Shown here one piece after another: positions 35,942 to 43,908 of a DNA stretch of 64,000 nucleotides. The first letter of the stretch is position 1. Each line of letters starts with the position of its first letter. The stretch is from the NCBI RefSeq assembly GCF_001613405.1, contig NZ_BDCH01000005.1:54630-118629 (forward strand). The letters run 5' to 3'. The DNA comes from Nocardia crassostreae. Lineage in GTDB: Bacteria; Actinomycetota; Actinomycetes; Mycobacteriales; Mycobacteriaceae. Below the pieces are notes generated by a model, which was given only the letters and a program-made list of their open reading frames with translations, ran no database searches and had not been told where the DNA came from. The position numbers and the translations under genes were made by a program.

Positions 35942-35966
35942 GGGCCACCGTCACCAGAAGCGAAAA

Positions 35967-36002
35967 GCCCCGAGTCCACATCGACTCGGGGCCCCTGTTT
36001 TC
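35967..36002 (+). terminator. Intrinsic terminator after qcrB
   Basis: A perfect 10-bp stem (GCCCCGAGTC with GACTCGGGGC) and a 6-nt loop are followed by TTTTCT. Confidence 0.75.
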
Positions 36003-36022
36003 TGATTCAGGCGCGTCTGAGC

Positions 36023-36232
36023 TCAGGCTCGCTTGAACTCCCCATCGGATACGCCCGACATGAACGCATCCCACTCGCCCGGGGTGAACGCCAAGATCGG
36101 CCCGTAGCCGTGGTCCTTGCTGTCGCGGACCGCGACGTTGCCGTCTTTGAGAAACGCGACCTCTACGCAGTTACCGTTCGGGCCGCTGTATTTGCTCTTA
36201 CGCCAAACCGCACCTGTGTAATACACGTTCAC
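36023..36232 (-). CDS. DUF397 domain-containing protein
   Basis: This 69-residue protein covers the whole DUF397 domain: WRKSKYSGPNGNCVEVAF, VAVRDSKD and FTPGEWDAFMSGV. DUF397 proteins normally follow a DNA-binding XRE/DUF5753 regulator and act with it (BldB-like system). No such regulator is present here, so it is an orphan. The GTG start has AAAGGAG 8 nt upstream. The surrounding DNA is relatively AT-rich, which fits past transfer or rearrangement. Confidence 0.9.
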   Translation of the reverse strand: MNVYYTGAVWRKSKYSGPNGNCVEVAFLKDGNVAVRDSKDHGYGPILAFTPGEWDAFMSGVSDGEFKRA

Positions 36233-36236
36233 AGTT

Positions 36237-36302
36237 CTAGCTCCTTTCTTGCGTCAAGCACGAGATCTTGCTGGCATCGATCTTGAAGGGGTTGAGATCC
36301 AT
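36237..36302 (-). CDS. Possible 21-codon ORF just upstream of DUF397 gene
   Basis: The reading frame MDLNPFKIDASKISCLTQERS ends 4 nt before the DUF397 start, and its stop overlaps the spacer after AAAGGAG. Third positions are GC-rich. There is no clear ribosome-binding site. It could be a leader peptide or the last remnant of a lost regulator gene; chance is also possible. Confidence 0.25.
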   Translation of the reverse strand: MDLNPFKIDASKISCLTQERS

Positions 36303-36624
36303 GGAGATTCGCGGATCCCTGGTACGCCTGGGTCCGCACGCAACCTCTCCGTACAACCCACTCTCTGCACTTCACGATGGGAATGCACCCCCGATGGCCG
36401 TTCCCGCGCTAAACACTAGCAGGGTTCGTCATAAGGAGATCGCATTCTTTCGTTTTCAATCAGCAAACATGCGGCAAGGTTAGCCAGCTAATTAGTTGCA
36501 CAAAAATAGCCGCTATTCGATGCGCACCGAATTTGAAAGTCGCAGAATTGTTGTCGGTGGATTAGCGGACCTTCCGGCAAACTCCGACCGGCCGGTCCGA
36601 GATGCCATCCGGGATCATGGACAT
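36303..36624. other. AT-richer intergenic region, no gene seen
   Basis: About 320 nt lie between the DUF397 and DUF309 genes. It is richer in A+T than the rest of this half of the window. I find no supportable coding frame, RNA or repeat beyond a short AATAGCCGCTATT dyad near 36507-36519. Confidence 0.5.
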
Positions 36625-37119
36625 ATGACCGACGATGCGCCGGACGATATCGAACGGGATCGCGACGAGACCGGGCGTGCCCGGAATGCCCGACCCCGTG
36701 ACCGATTCGGCCGACCCCTCCCCTTCGGCAGCACCGGAGTTCCTCGCATACCGGATGATTTGGACCTGCCGCCCGAGCAGACGCTCGAGTACGCTCAGCG
36801 CCTGCTCGACGACGGCCTGCCTTTCTTCGCGCACGAGGTATTGGAGGCAGCGTGGAAGAACGGCCCGTTCGCCGAGCGGATGCTGTGGCAAGGGCTGGCG
36901 CAGTATGCCGTTGGCCTGACCCACATTCAGCGCGGCAATTCGAAGGGTGCAAGGACCCTTCTCGACCGCGCGGTCCACCGGCTGGAGACCTTCGGGCAGG
37001 CGCCGTACGACATCGACTCCCCCGGATTGGCGGCCCACGCTCGCCATATTCTCGCCCCTCTGGCGGCGAACGAACCGATTGCCGAGATCGATCTCCGTCC
37101 CCACCTGCGCATTCGCTGA
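36625..37119 (+). CDS. DUF309 domain-containing protein
   Basis: This 164-residue protein has the DUF309 signature: LLDDGLPFFAHEVLEAAWKN (with the HExxE-like motif) followed by LWQGLAQYAVGLTHIQRGN. The family is thought to bind metal or act in helical bundles, with unknown biochemical function. The first 50 residues are polar and Arg/Asp-rich. The ATG at 36625 was preferred to a longer frame because the upstream part is AT-rich and non-coding in character. It precedes gluQRS in the same direction. Confidence 0.82.
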   Translation: MTDDAPDDIERDRDETGRARNARPRDRFGRPLPFGSTGVPRIPDDLDLPPEQTLEYAQRLLDDGLPFFAHEVLEAAWKNGPFAERMLWQGLAQYAVGLTHIQRGNSKGARTLLDRAVHRLETFGQAPYDIDSPGLAAHARHILAPLAANEPIAEIDLRPHLRIR

Positions 37120-37277
37120 ACTCGCAGATCCGCTGTCACTTCACACCTTTTGTGTGCACCCGCAAGAATGCGAAGGACCGGCGGCGGTGCGAAGCGTGCG
37201 AACGTCGCACGCATCGCTCCCCCGGCGCGGACACGCCATGGTCGCGGACGCGGACACGCCGCCTAGCATGGGCGGAC

Positions 37278-38192
37278 GTGAAGGGATACGGGCGATTCGC
37301 ACCCAGCCCGTCCGGCGACCTGCATCTGGGGAATCTGCGGACGGCGCTGCTGGCGTGGCTGTTCGCGTGGTCGACCGGCCGCGGATTCCGCATGCGCGTC
37401 GAGGATCTGGACCGCGTCAAGGCGGGTGCGGCCGAGCGGCAGCTGGCGGATCTCGCCGCCATCGGCCTGGACTGGGATCCGCCGGTGGTGTGGCAATCGC
37501 AACGGCTCGAGCGCTATGCCGCCGCCATCGAGCGGCTCGACGCCGCCGGGCTCACCTACGAATGCTTCTGCACCCGCAGGGAAATCCAGCAGGCCGCCAC
37601 CGCGCCGCACGGGCCCATGGGCGCCTATCCGGGCACCTGCCGCGACCTCACCGCGGCCGAACGCGCCGAGCGGCAGGCCGCCGGACGCCCGGCCGCGCTC
37701 CGACTGCGGGCCGCCGTCACCGAATTCGAGATCACCGACGAGCTGCACGGCAGCTATCGCAGCGCGGTCGACGATCTGGTGCTGCGCCGCGGCGACGGCC
37801 TGCCCGCCTACAACCTCGCGGTCGTGGTGGACGATGCCGCGCAGGACATCGACCAGGTGGTGCGCGGCGACGATCTACTGCCCTCCACCCCACGTCAGGC
37901 TTATCTCGCCACACTGCTCGAACTGCCCGTCCCGCAGTACGCACATGTGCCACTGGCCCTCAATGCCGCCGGGCAGCGGCTGGCCAAACGCGACGGCGCG
38001 GTCACCCTGCACGACCGGATCGCGCTAGGCGAGACCCCGGCGCAGGTGTTCACGCTGCTCGCGGATTCGCTGGGCTATCCCGCCGTTACGACTCCGGCGG
38101 ACTTGCTCGCGCGATTCCGGCCGGAAAAACTGCCGCGCGAACCATGGACACTCGATCCCAACGGCTTGTTGCAACCCAGTTCGTATCCGTAA
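37278..38192 (+). CDS. gluQRS: Glutamyl-Q tRNA(Asp) synthetase
   Basis: This 304-residue truncated GluRS paralogue attaches glutamate to queuosine in tRNA(Asp). The class I HIGH-like motif is in GRFAPSPSGDLHLGNLRTA (about 4-22). Zinc ligands are CFC (about 96-98) and YPGTC (about 115-119), and LAKRDGAVTL takes the KMSKS place. It lacks the anticodon-binding domain, as expected. TAGCAT lies 8 nt before the GTG, so transcription is probably leaderless. It lies a few kb from yhhQ and tgt, the other queuosine genes. Confidence 0.92.
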   Translation: MKGYGRFAPSPSGDLHLGNLRTALLAWLFAWSTGRGFRMRVEDLDRVKAGAAERQLADLAAIGLDWDPPVVWQSQRLERYAAAIERLDAAGLTYECFCTRREIQQAATAPHGPMGAYPGTCRDLTAAERAERQAAGRPAALRLRAAVTEFEITDELHGSYRSAVDDLVLRRGDGLPAYNLAVVVDDAAQDIDQVVRGDDLLPSTPRQAYLATLLELPVPQYAHVPLALNAAGQRLAKRDGAVTLHDRIALGETPAQVFTLLADSLGYPAVTTPADLLARFRPEKLPREPWTLDPNGLLQPSSYP

Positions 38193-38249
38193 CGTACGCA
38201 CTCGACCAGATCCCGACACGAACCACTTCCGAACGAGGACGGCGACACC

Positions 38250-38957
38250 ATGACAAGCGGTGGGTACGACCCCAACCAGTATCCGCAGGGCGGCCAGCCG
38301 TACGGGCAGCAGCAGCCCTACGGTCAGCAGTCCGATCCGTACGGGCAGCAGCAGCCGCAGCAGCCGTACGGTCAGCAGCCCTACGGCCAGTCCGATCCGT
38401 ACGCCCAGCAGCAGCCGCAGTTCGGCCAGCAGCCCGGCTACGGTCAGCAACAGCCGTACGGCCAGCAGCCCTATCAGCCGTTCCCGGGTCAGCCCGGCGG
38501 CTACGGTGCGCCCGGCTCCGGCGGCGCGCAGCCCGGTGACCTGTGGACGCGCTTCGGCGCCCGCATCATCGACTTCCTGATCGCGGGCATTCCGGCCAGC
38601 ATCATCAGCTGGTTCATCCAGTCCGCGATCGGCGGCATCGTGGGCAGCATCATCGGTGCGGTCATCACCTACGCCGTCATCACCGGCTACTTCGTCGCCA
38701 TGGAGACCTCGCAGGGCACCACCCTCGGCAAGAAGCTGCTCGGCCTGCGGATCGTGGCGCCGGGCGGCGCGGCCAAGCTGGACCCGAAGCAGTCGCTCAT
38801 GCGCAATCTGTTCATCCCGATCGGCATGGTCTACTGCATCGGCAACCTGGTGAGCCTCGGCATGATGATCTACATCGCCGTCACCATCGAGCAGGACCCG
38901 AACAAGCAGGGCTGGCACGACAAGCTGGCCGGCGGCACCCAGGTCATCAAGGGCTGA
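38250..38957 (+). CDS. RDD family membrane protein with Gln/Tyr/Gly-rich tail
   Basis: This 235-residue protein has an N-terminal 90-residue low-complexity tail built of QQPYGQ-like repeats. An RDD domain follows with the namesake segment WTRFGARIIDFLI (about 96-108), two or three membrane helices and TTLGKKLLGLRIV. The role of RDD proteins is unclear; some act in ion or peptide transport. It is encoded 57 nt after gluQRS. A strong terminator follows. Confidence 0.85.
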   Translation: MTSGGYDPNQYPQGGQPYGQQQPYGQQSDPYGQQQPQQPYGQQPYGQSDPYAQQQPQFGQQPGYGQQQPYGQQPYQPFPGQPGGYGAPGSGGAQPGDLWTRFGARIIDFLIAGIPASIISWFIQSAIGGIVGSIIGAVITYAVITGYFVAMETSQGTTLGKKLLGLRIVAPGGAAKLDPKQSLMRNLFIPIGMVYCIGNLVSLGMMIYIAVTIEQDPNKQGWHDKLAGGTQVIKG

Positions 38958-38985
38958 TCCATCAAGGGCCGATGACGAAAAACCG

Positions 38986-39019
38986 AAGCGGGGCACATCC
39001 TTTCGGATGTGCCCCGCTT
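38986..39019. terminator. 15-bp hairpin between RDD and DUF4190 genes
   Basis: A perfect 15-bp stem with a TTTC loop lies between convergent genes. It is followed by TTTCGTG and preceded by AAAAACC, so it can end either transcript. Confidence 0.7.
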
Positions 39020-39035
39020 TCGTGCGCGCGTGCGG

Positions 39036-39683
39036 CTATGCGCTGCCCCCGATGATGGCCGCGCCGACGAACACCCACAGCACCACGCCGATGGCCAGCC
39101 CGGCGGCGCCGACCCAGATACCGCCCAGCGCCAGACCGCGGCCGTCCTGACCGGACTGCTTCACCTGATTCAGCCCCACCGCACCGAGAATCAGGCCCAC
39201 CAGCGAGCCGATCGGCAGGAAGCAGAACAGCATGGTGCTCAAACCGAGGATCGAGACGATCAGCGAGGCGATGGCCATGCCATTGGTGCCCATGGGCTGC
39301 TGCTGGTAGCCGTAGGGCTGATAGGCGCCCGGCTGCGGATACGCGCCCGGCTGCTGATAACCCGGCTGTTGATAACCCGGCTGTTGATAACCCGGCGTTT
39401 GGTAGCCACCGGCGGGCTGGCCGTACGCGGGGGCCGGGGCGGGCGGCGGATATCCACCGGCCGGATTCTGCTGCACCGGATTCGGTTGCGACGGCGGATA
39501 ATTCGGATACTGCGGCTGCGGCGGCGGAGTATGCGGGTGCTTCTGCAGATCCGGAGCGGAGGAATAACCCGTCGGCGGCGGGGTCGGCTGGATCGGATTC
39601 GATCCGGAGGACGGGGAATCCGGCGAGACGCCTTCACCGCCGTACTGCTTCCACCACTCGTCGGAGTCCCCGGGATTCGTCAT
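39036..39683 (-). CDS. DUF4190 domain-containing membrane protein
   Basis: This 215-residue protein has a Pro/Gly/Tyr/Gln-rich N-terminal tail (about 1-130) with repeated GYQQP units, followed by a DUF4190-type two-helix membrane domain (MAIASLIVSILGLSTMLFCFLPIGSLVGLILGAVG region, about 134-168, then a second hydrophobic stretch). Such proteins are common in actinobacteria and their role is unknown. TAGGCT lies 6 nt before the ATG (near-leaderless). The layout echoes the convergent RDD protein. Confidence 0.82.
   Translation of the reverse strand: MTNPGDSDEWWKQYGGEGVSPDSPSSGSNPIQPTPPPTGYSSAPDLQKHPHTPPPQPQYPNYPPSQPNPVQQNPAGGYPPPAPAPAYGQPAGGYQTPGYQQPGYQQPGYQQPGAYPQPGAYQPYGYQQQPMGTNGMAIASLIVSILGLSTMLFCFLPIGSLVGLILGAVGLNQVKQSGQDGRGLALGGIWVGAAGLAIGVVLWVFVGAAIIGGSA
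39352..39396 (-). repeat. 15-bp tandem coding repeat (three copies)
   Basis: TTGATAACCCGGCTG-type units occur three times in a row inside the DUF4190 gene and encode repeated GYQQP. They are prone to copy-number change in frame. Confidence 0.7.
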
Positions 39684-39732
39684 TGGACCAGCCTATTCCA
39701 CCTGGCGACCACGCGGGTATCCTGTTCTCTTC

Positions 39733-40506
39733 GTGAGTGATGCACTATCACCGGCGGACACCGCCGGAACTGGACGCCCCGCCACCGAACACGCGGCATT
39801 CGCGAAGGCGGCGGGGGGCTACTACACACCGGTCGTGGCGCTGTTCACGGCAGTACTGATCATTTCGAATATCTGCGCCACCAAAGGCGTTCAGTTCTTC
39901 ACCGATCGATCACTGAAACTCGGGCCCGTCGAAGTCCTGCCCCTGACCCTCGACGGCGCATTCTTCCTTTTCCCGCTCGCCTACATCATCGGCGATGTGC
40001 TCAGCGAGGTATACGGCTTCAAGGCCGCGCGCCGGGCCATCTACATGGGCTTCGCCATCCTGCTGCTGATACTCGGCTGCTTCTGGATCGCCATCGAGCT
40101 CCCGGCGGCGTCGTTCTATCCGAACCAGGACTCGTTCGCCGCCGTGCTCGGCACCACCTGGCAACTGGTGCTCGCCGGACTGTGCGGGTACTTCGTCGGC
40201 GAGATGCTGAACTCGGCGACGCTGGTCGCCATCAAGGAGCGGACCAAGGAGAAGCACCTGTGGGCGCGGCTCATCGGCTCCACCGTGGTCGGCGAACTGG
40301 GCGATACGCTGATCTTCTGTGCCATCGCGGCCTCGGCCATCGGCATCAGCACGTGGGGGTCGTTCGTCAACTACGTCGTCGTCGGATTCGCCTGGAAGAC
40401 GCTCGCCGAGGTGCTGGTGCTGCCCGTGACCTATCGGGTGATCGCCTTCCTGAAGAAGCACGAGCCCAGCTACGCGCCCCGCGTGGAGCCCGCGCTCGCC
40501 AGCTGA
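39733..40506 (+). CDS. yhhQ: Queuosine precursor transporter (VUT family)
   Basis: This 257-residue membrane protein has about six helices and belongs to the YhhQ family, which imports queuosine precursors. It shows the family segments LIISNICATKGVQFF, FPLAYIIGDVLSEVYGFKAARRAIYMGF and SATLVAIKERTKEKHLWARLIGSTVVGELGDTLIF. The direct neighbour is the convergent tgt gene, so substrate supply and tRNA insertion are encoded together. TATCCT ends 9 nt before the GTG at 39733. Confidence 0.92.
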   Translation: MSDALSPADTAGTGRPATEHAAFAKAAGGYYTPVVALFTAVLIISNICATKGVQFFTDRSLKLGPVEVLPLTLDGAFFLFPLAYIIGDVLSEVYGFKAARRAIYMGFAILLLILGCFWIAIELPAASFYPNQDSFAAVLGTTWQLVLAGLCGYFVGEMLNSATLVAIKERTKEKHLWARLIGSTVVGELGDTLIFCAIAASAIGISTWGSFVNYVVVGFAWKTLAEVLVLPVTYRVIAFLKKHEPSYAPRVEPALAS

Positions 40507-40515
40507 CGGATCGGG

Positions 40516-40538
40516 TGCGGGGGCGGCGCGCCCCCGCA
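40516..40538. terminator. Hairpin between convergent yhhQ and tgt
   Basis: A 10-bp perfect stem (TGCGGGGGCG with CGCCCCCGCA) has a 3-nt loop. Confidence 0.6.
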
Positions 40539-40552
40539 TCCGCACGCCGGAA

Positions 40553-41809
40553 TCAGAGGCCGGGAGCCTTGATCCGGCCCTTCCACTGACCGAGGAATTC
40601 GGTCTTGTAAGCGTCGAAATACCCGCCGTCGATGCTCTCGCGAATGCGGTCGACCAGGCGCACGGTGAAACGCTCGTTGTGAATCGTGCACAGGGTCGAC
40701 GCCAGCATTTCCTTCGCCTTGAACAGGTGGTGCAGGTAGGCGCGGGTGTAGTGCTGACAGGTATAGCAGTCGCAGTTCTCGTCGATGGGCGTGAAATCGC
40801 GCTTGAAGCGGGCCTGATCGATATTGAAACGGCCCGCGTCGACATAGATGGCGGCATTGCGCGCCACCCGTGAGGGATTCACGCAGTCGAAGGTGTCCGC
40901 GCCGTTCTCCACGGCGACGAAGACGTCCTCGGGCTCGCTGATGCCGAGCATATGGCGCGGCTTGTGTTCGGGCAGCTCGTCACAGCACCAGCCGACGATG
41001 GTGCCGAGATTGTGCTTCTCCAGCGCCCCGCCGATGCCGTATCCGTCGAATTCCGTTCCGGCCGTGCCGCGCAGCGCTTCCAGATCGCGACAGGCCTTGC
41101 GGCGCAGGTCTTCGTACTGCGCGCCCTGGATCACGCCGAACAGCGCCTGGTACGGGCGGTGCGACCGGGCTTCGGTCAGCCGCTCGTGCTCGTCGAGGCA
41201 GCGCTGTGCCCAGCGCCGCGTGCGCTCAAGCGATTCCTCTTGGTAGCCACGGGTATTCAGCAGCGTGGTGAGTTCGTCGAAGGCGAACATGATGTCCGCG
41301 CCCAGCTGATGCTGGATGCCCATGGACACCTCGGGGGTGAAGCGGTGCTTCGAACCGTCCAGGTGCGAGCGGAAGGTGACGCCGTCCTCGTCCACATGGG
41401 CGAGGCGCTCCTTGCCCTTGGCGATCACATCGTCGTTCTGCACGCCGACGGCCTCCATGGCGAGGACCTTCTTGAAGCCCACGCCGAGCGACATGACCTG
41501 GAAGCCGCCGCTGTCGGTGAAGGTCGGTCCGGGCCAGTTCATGAACTTCGACAGCCCGCCCGCCTCGTCCACGATGTCGGACCCCGGCTGTAGGTACAGG
41601 TGATAGGCATTGGCCAGCAGCGCCTGCGAGCCCAGTTCCTTCATGGTCTCCGGCAGCACCGCTTTCACGGTCGCCTTGGTCCCCACCGGAATGAACGCCG
41701 GGGTGGCGATATCACCGTGCGGGGTGCTGATCAGCCCGGACCGGCCGTGACGACCGTTGTCGAGCCTGGTACCGACCTTGAAGGAGAACTCAGCAGACAC
41801 GACGTCCAT
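40553..41809 (-). CDS. tgt: tRNA-guanine transglycosylase
   Basis: This 418-residue enzyme exchanges guanine-34 of GUN-anticodon tRNAs for a queuosine base. FTDSGGFQVMSLG carries the active-site Asp and substrate pocket, MFAFDELTTL is near the nucleophile region, and the zinc site is CDCYTC plus a later His (about 337 onward). It is longer than the E. coli enzyme through actinobacteria-type insertions. With YhhQ next door and no synthesis genes in view, salvage of an imported base is likely. The ATG at 41809 was preferred to a start 9 codons upstream. Confidence 0.94.
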   Translation of the reverse strand: MDVVSAEFSFKVGTRLDNGRHGRSGLISTPHGDIATPAFIPVGTKATVKAVLPETMKELGSQALLANAYHLYLQPGSDIVDEAGGLSKFMNWPGPTFTDSGGFQVMSLGVGFKKVLAMEAVGVQNDDVIAKGKERLAHVDEDGVTFRSHLDGSKHRFTPEVSMGIQHQLGADIMFAFDELTTLLNTRGYQEESLERTRRWAQRCLDEHERLTEARSHRPYQALFGVIQGAQYEDLRRKACRDLEALRGTAGTEFDGYGIGGALEKHNLGTIVGWCCDELPEHKPRHMLGISEPEDVFVAVENGADTFDCVNPSRVARNAAIYVDAGRFNIDQARFKRDFTPIDENCDCYTCQHYTRAYLHHLFKAKEMLASTLCTIHNERFTVRLVDRIRESIDGGYFDAYKTEFLGQWKGRIKAPGL

Positions 41810-41870
41810 CCTCCCAGACCGAGCCCGGCGGCTCACGGGCGCATCCGCGCGACCGTGAGCCGGGCCACCA

Positions 41871-43838
41871 TCAGCCGCCGGTCTTCGTCAGTTCGACCGC
41901 GTCGGGATCCTCGTCGTCCGCGTTCAGGGCGGCGGCGAACTGGGCCCGGTAGAGGTTGTAGTACGGGCCGTGCGCGGCGAGCAGTTGCTCGTGGGTGCCC
42001 TGTTCGACAATGTGGCCCTTCTCCATGACCACGATGGTGTCGGCGTCGCGTATGGTCGAAAGCCGGTGTGCGATGACGAAACTCGTGCGGTCCCGGCGCA
42101 GGGCGGCCATGGCGTGCTGGACCAGCAGTTCGGTGCGGGTGTCGACCGAACTGGTGGCCTCGTCCAGGATGAGGATGGAGGGTTTGGCCAGGAAGGCGCG
42201 GGCAATGGTGATGAGCTGCTTCTCACCGGCGCTGACGCCGGAGCCCTCCTCGTCGATGACGGTGTCGTAGCCGTGCGGCAGCGCGTGCACGAACCGGTCC
42301 ACATAGGCGGCGCGGGCGGCCTCGAGGATCTCGTCCTCGGAGGCTTTCGGATTGCCGTAGGCGATGTTCTCCCGAATGGTGCCGCCGAAGAGCCAGGTGT
42401 CCTGCAGCACCATGCCCATGCGGGCGCGCAGCCGATCGCGGGTGATGCGGGTGATGTCGACATCGTCGATGGTGATGGCGCCCGCGTCCACCTCGTAGAA
42501 GCGCATGAGGAGATTGACCAGCGTGGTCTTGCCCGCGCCGGTCGGGCCGACGATGGCGACCACGTGACCGGGCTCGGCGACCAGCGAGAGCTCCTCGATG
42601 ATCGGGGTGTCGGGCTCGTAGCGGAAGGACACCTTGTCGAAGGCGACCCGGCCGCGGTCCACCGGGCGGTCGTCCTCCACCGCCGGATCGGGCACCTGCT
42701 CGTCGGCGTCCAGAATCTCGAAAATCCGTTCCGCCGAAGCGACTCCGGACTGCAGCAGGTTGATCACGGAGCCGATCTGGGTGAGCGGCTGGGTGAATCC
42801 GCGCGAGTACTGGATGAACGCCTGCACCTCGCCCAGCGACAGCTGACCCGAGGCCACGCGCAGGCCGCCGACCACGGCGATGAGCACATAGTTCAGGTTC
42901 CCCAGGAACATGATGGCGGGCATGATCAGGCCGGAGATGAACTGCGATTTGAACGATGCCTGATACAGCTGCTCGTTGGTCTCGTCGAAGCGCTCGCCGA
43001 CCTCGCGGCCACGGCCGAAGGCGGTCACCACCTCGTGGCCGGTGAAGGCCTCCTCGACCTGGGCGTTGACCTCGCCGGTGGTCTTCCACTGATCCACGAA
43101 ATGCGGTTTGGACCGTTTGGCGATCTGCGCGGTGACAACGACGGCCAAAGGCACGGTGAGCAGGGCGATCAGCGCCAGCATGGGCGAGATCCAGAACATC
43201 ATGCCCAGGGTGCCGAAGACCGTCAGCACCGAGATGAGCAGCTGGCTCAGCGTCTGGTTCAGCGACTGCGCCATATTGTCGACGTCATTGGTGACGCGGG
43301 ACAGCACATCGCCGCGCGCCTGAGAGTCGAAGTAGCTCAGCGGAAGTCGATGGATCTTGGCTTCGATCTCGTTGCGCAGCCGCATGACGGTGCGGTTGAT
43401 GACGATATTGAGCAGGAACGATCCGAGCCAGCCGAAGATCGAGGCGGCGACATAGAGCGCGAGCACCATGGCCAGTACCCGGCCGACGGCCGAGAAGTCC
43501 ACGCCCACACCGGGAATCACGTCCATGCTGGCGAGCATGTCGGCGAAGGTGTTGTCACCGGCGGCGCGCAGGGCCGCGACGGCGTCCGCCTTGGTCGTGC
43601 CCGGCGGCAGCGACTGCCCGATCTCCTTGCCGACCACCCCGTTGAAAATCAGATTGGTGGCGTCGCCGAGCAGCTGCGGGCCCAGCGTATTGAGCACCAC
43701 CGAGGCCACCGCCAGGGCGAAAACAATGGTCAGATAGAGGCGTTCGGGCGCCAACCGGCGTAGCAACCGTTTCAGGGACGGACCGAAGGACTTGGCCTTC
43801 GCATCCGGCGCGCCGGGATTCGGTGCTCCGGGCCTCAT
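41871..43838 (-). CDS. ABC exporter, fused permease/ATPase (subunit 2 of heterodimer)
   Basis: This 655-residue protein has an N-terminal six-helix membrane domain (about 35-360) with an unusual 55-residue extracellular loop after the first helix, and a C-terminal ABC ATPase with Walker A GPTGAGKTT, Q-loop, signature VSAGEKQ and Walker B LILDEATSSVDTRTE. Signature VSAGEKQ rather than LSGGQ is common in one half of heterodimeric exporters. GGAGG lies upstream of the ATG at 43838. It probably pairs with the product of 43909-45642 and exports drugs or lipids. Confidence 0.9.
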   Translation of the reverse strand: MRPGAPNPGAPDAKAKSFGPSLKRLLRRLAPERLYLTIVFALAVASVVLNTLGPQLLGDATNLIFNGVVGKEIGQSLPPGTTKADAVAALRAAGDNTFADMLASMDVIPGVGVDFSAVGRVLAMVLALYVAASIFGWLGSFLLNIVINRTVMRLRNEIEAKIHRLPLSYFDSQARGDVLSRVTNDVDNMAQSLNQTLSQLLISVLTVFGTLGMMFWISPMLALIALLTVPLAVVVTAQIAKRSKPHFVDQWKTTGEVNAQVEEAFTGHEVVTAFGRGREVGERFDETNEQLYQASFKSQFISGLIMPAIMFLGNLNYVLIAVVGGLRVASGQLSLGEVQAFIQYSRGFTQPLTQIGSVINLLQSGVASAERIFEILDADEQVPDPAVEDDRPVDRGRVAFDKVSFRYEPDTPIIEELSLVAEPGHVVAIVGPTGAGKTTLVNLLMRFYEVDAGAITIDDVDITRITRDRLRARMGMVLQDTWLFGGTIRENIAYGNPKASEDEILEAARAAYVDRFVHALPHGYDTVIDEEGSGVSAGEKQLITIARAFLAKPSILILDEATSSVDTRTELLVQHAMAALRRDRTSFVIAHRLSTIRDADTIVVMEKGHIVEQGTHEQLLAAHGPYYNLYRAQFAAALNADDEDPDAVELTKTGG

Positions 43839-43908
43839 CGAACCTCCAGCTGTGTCATGCGGGACACCCGCACCCGGTCGGCGCAATGAACGGCTGCGCA
43901 ATGGTAAT

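Noticed and set aside
38287..38480. CRISPR-like or satellite repeats in the Gln-rich part of the RDD gene
   Set aside because: The repeats are short, irregular and in frame with QQPYG codons, so they are protein low complexity.
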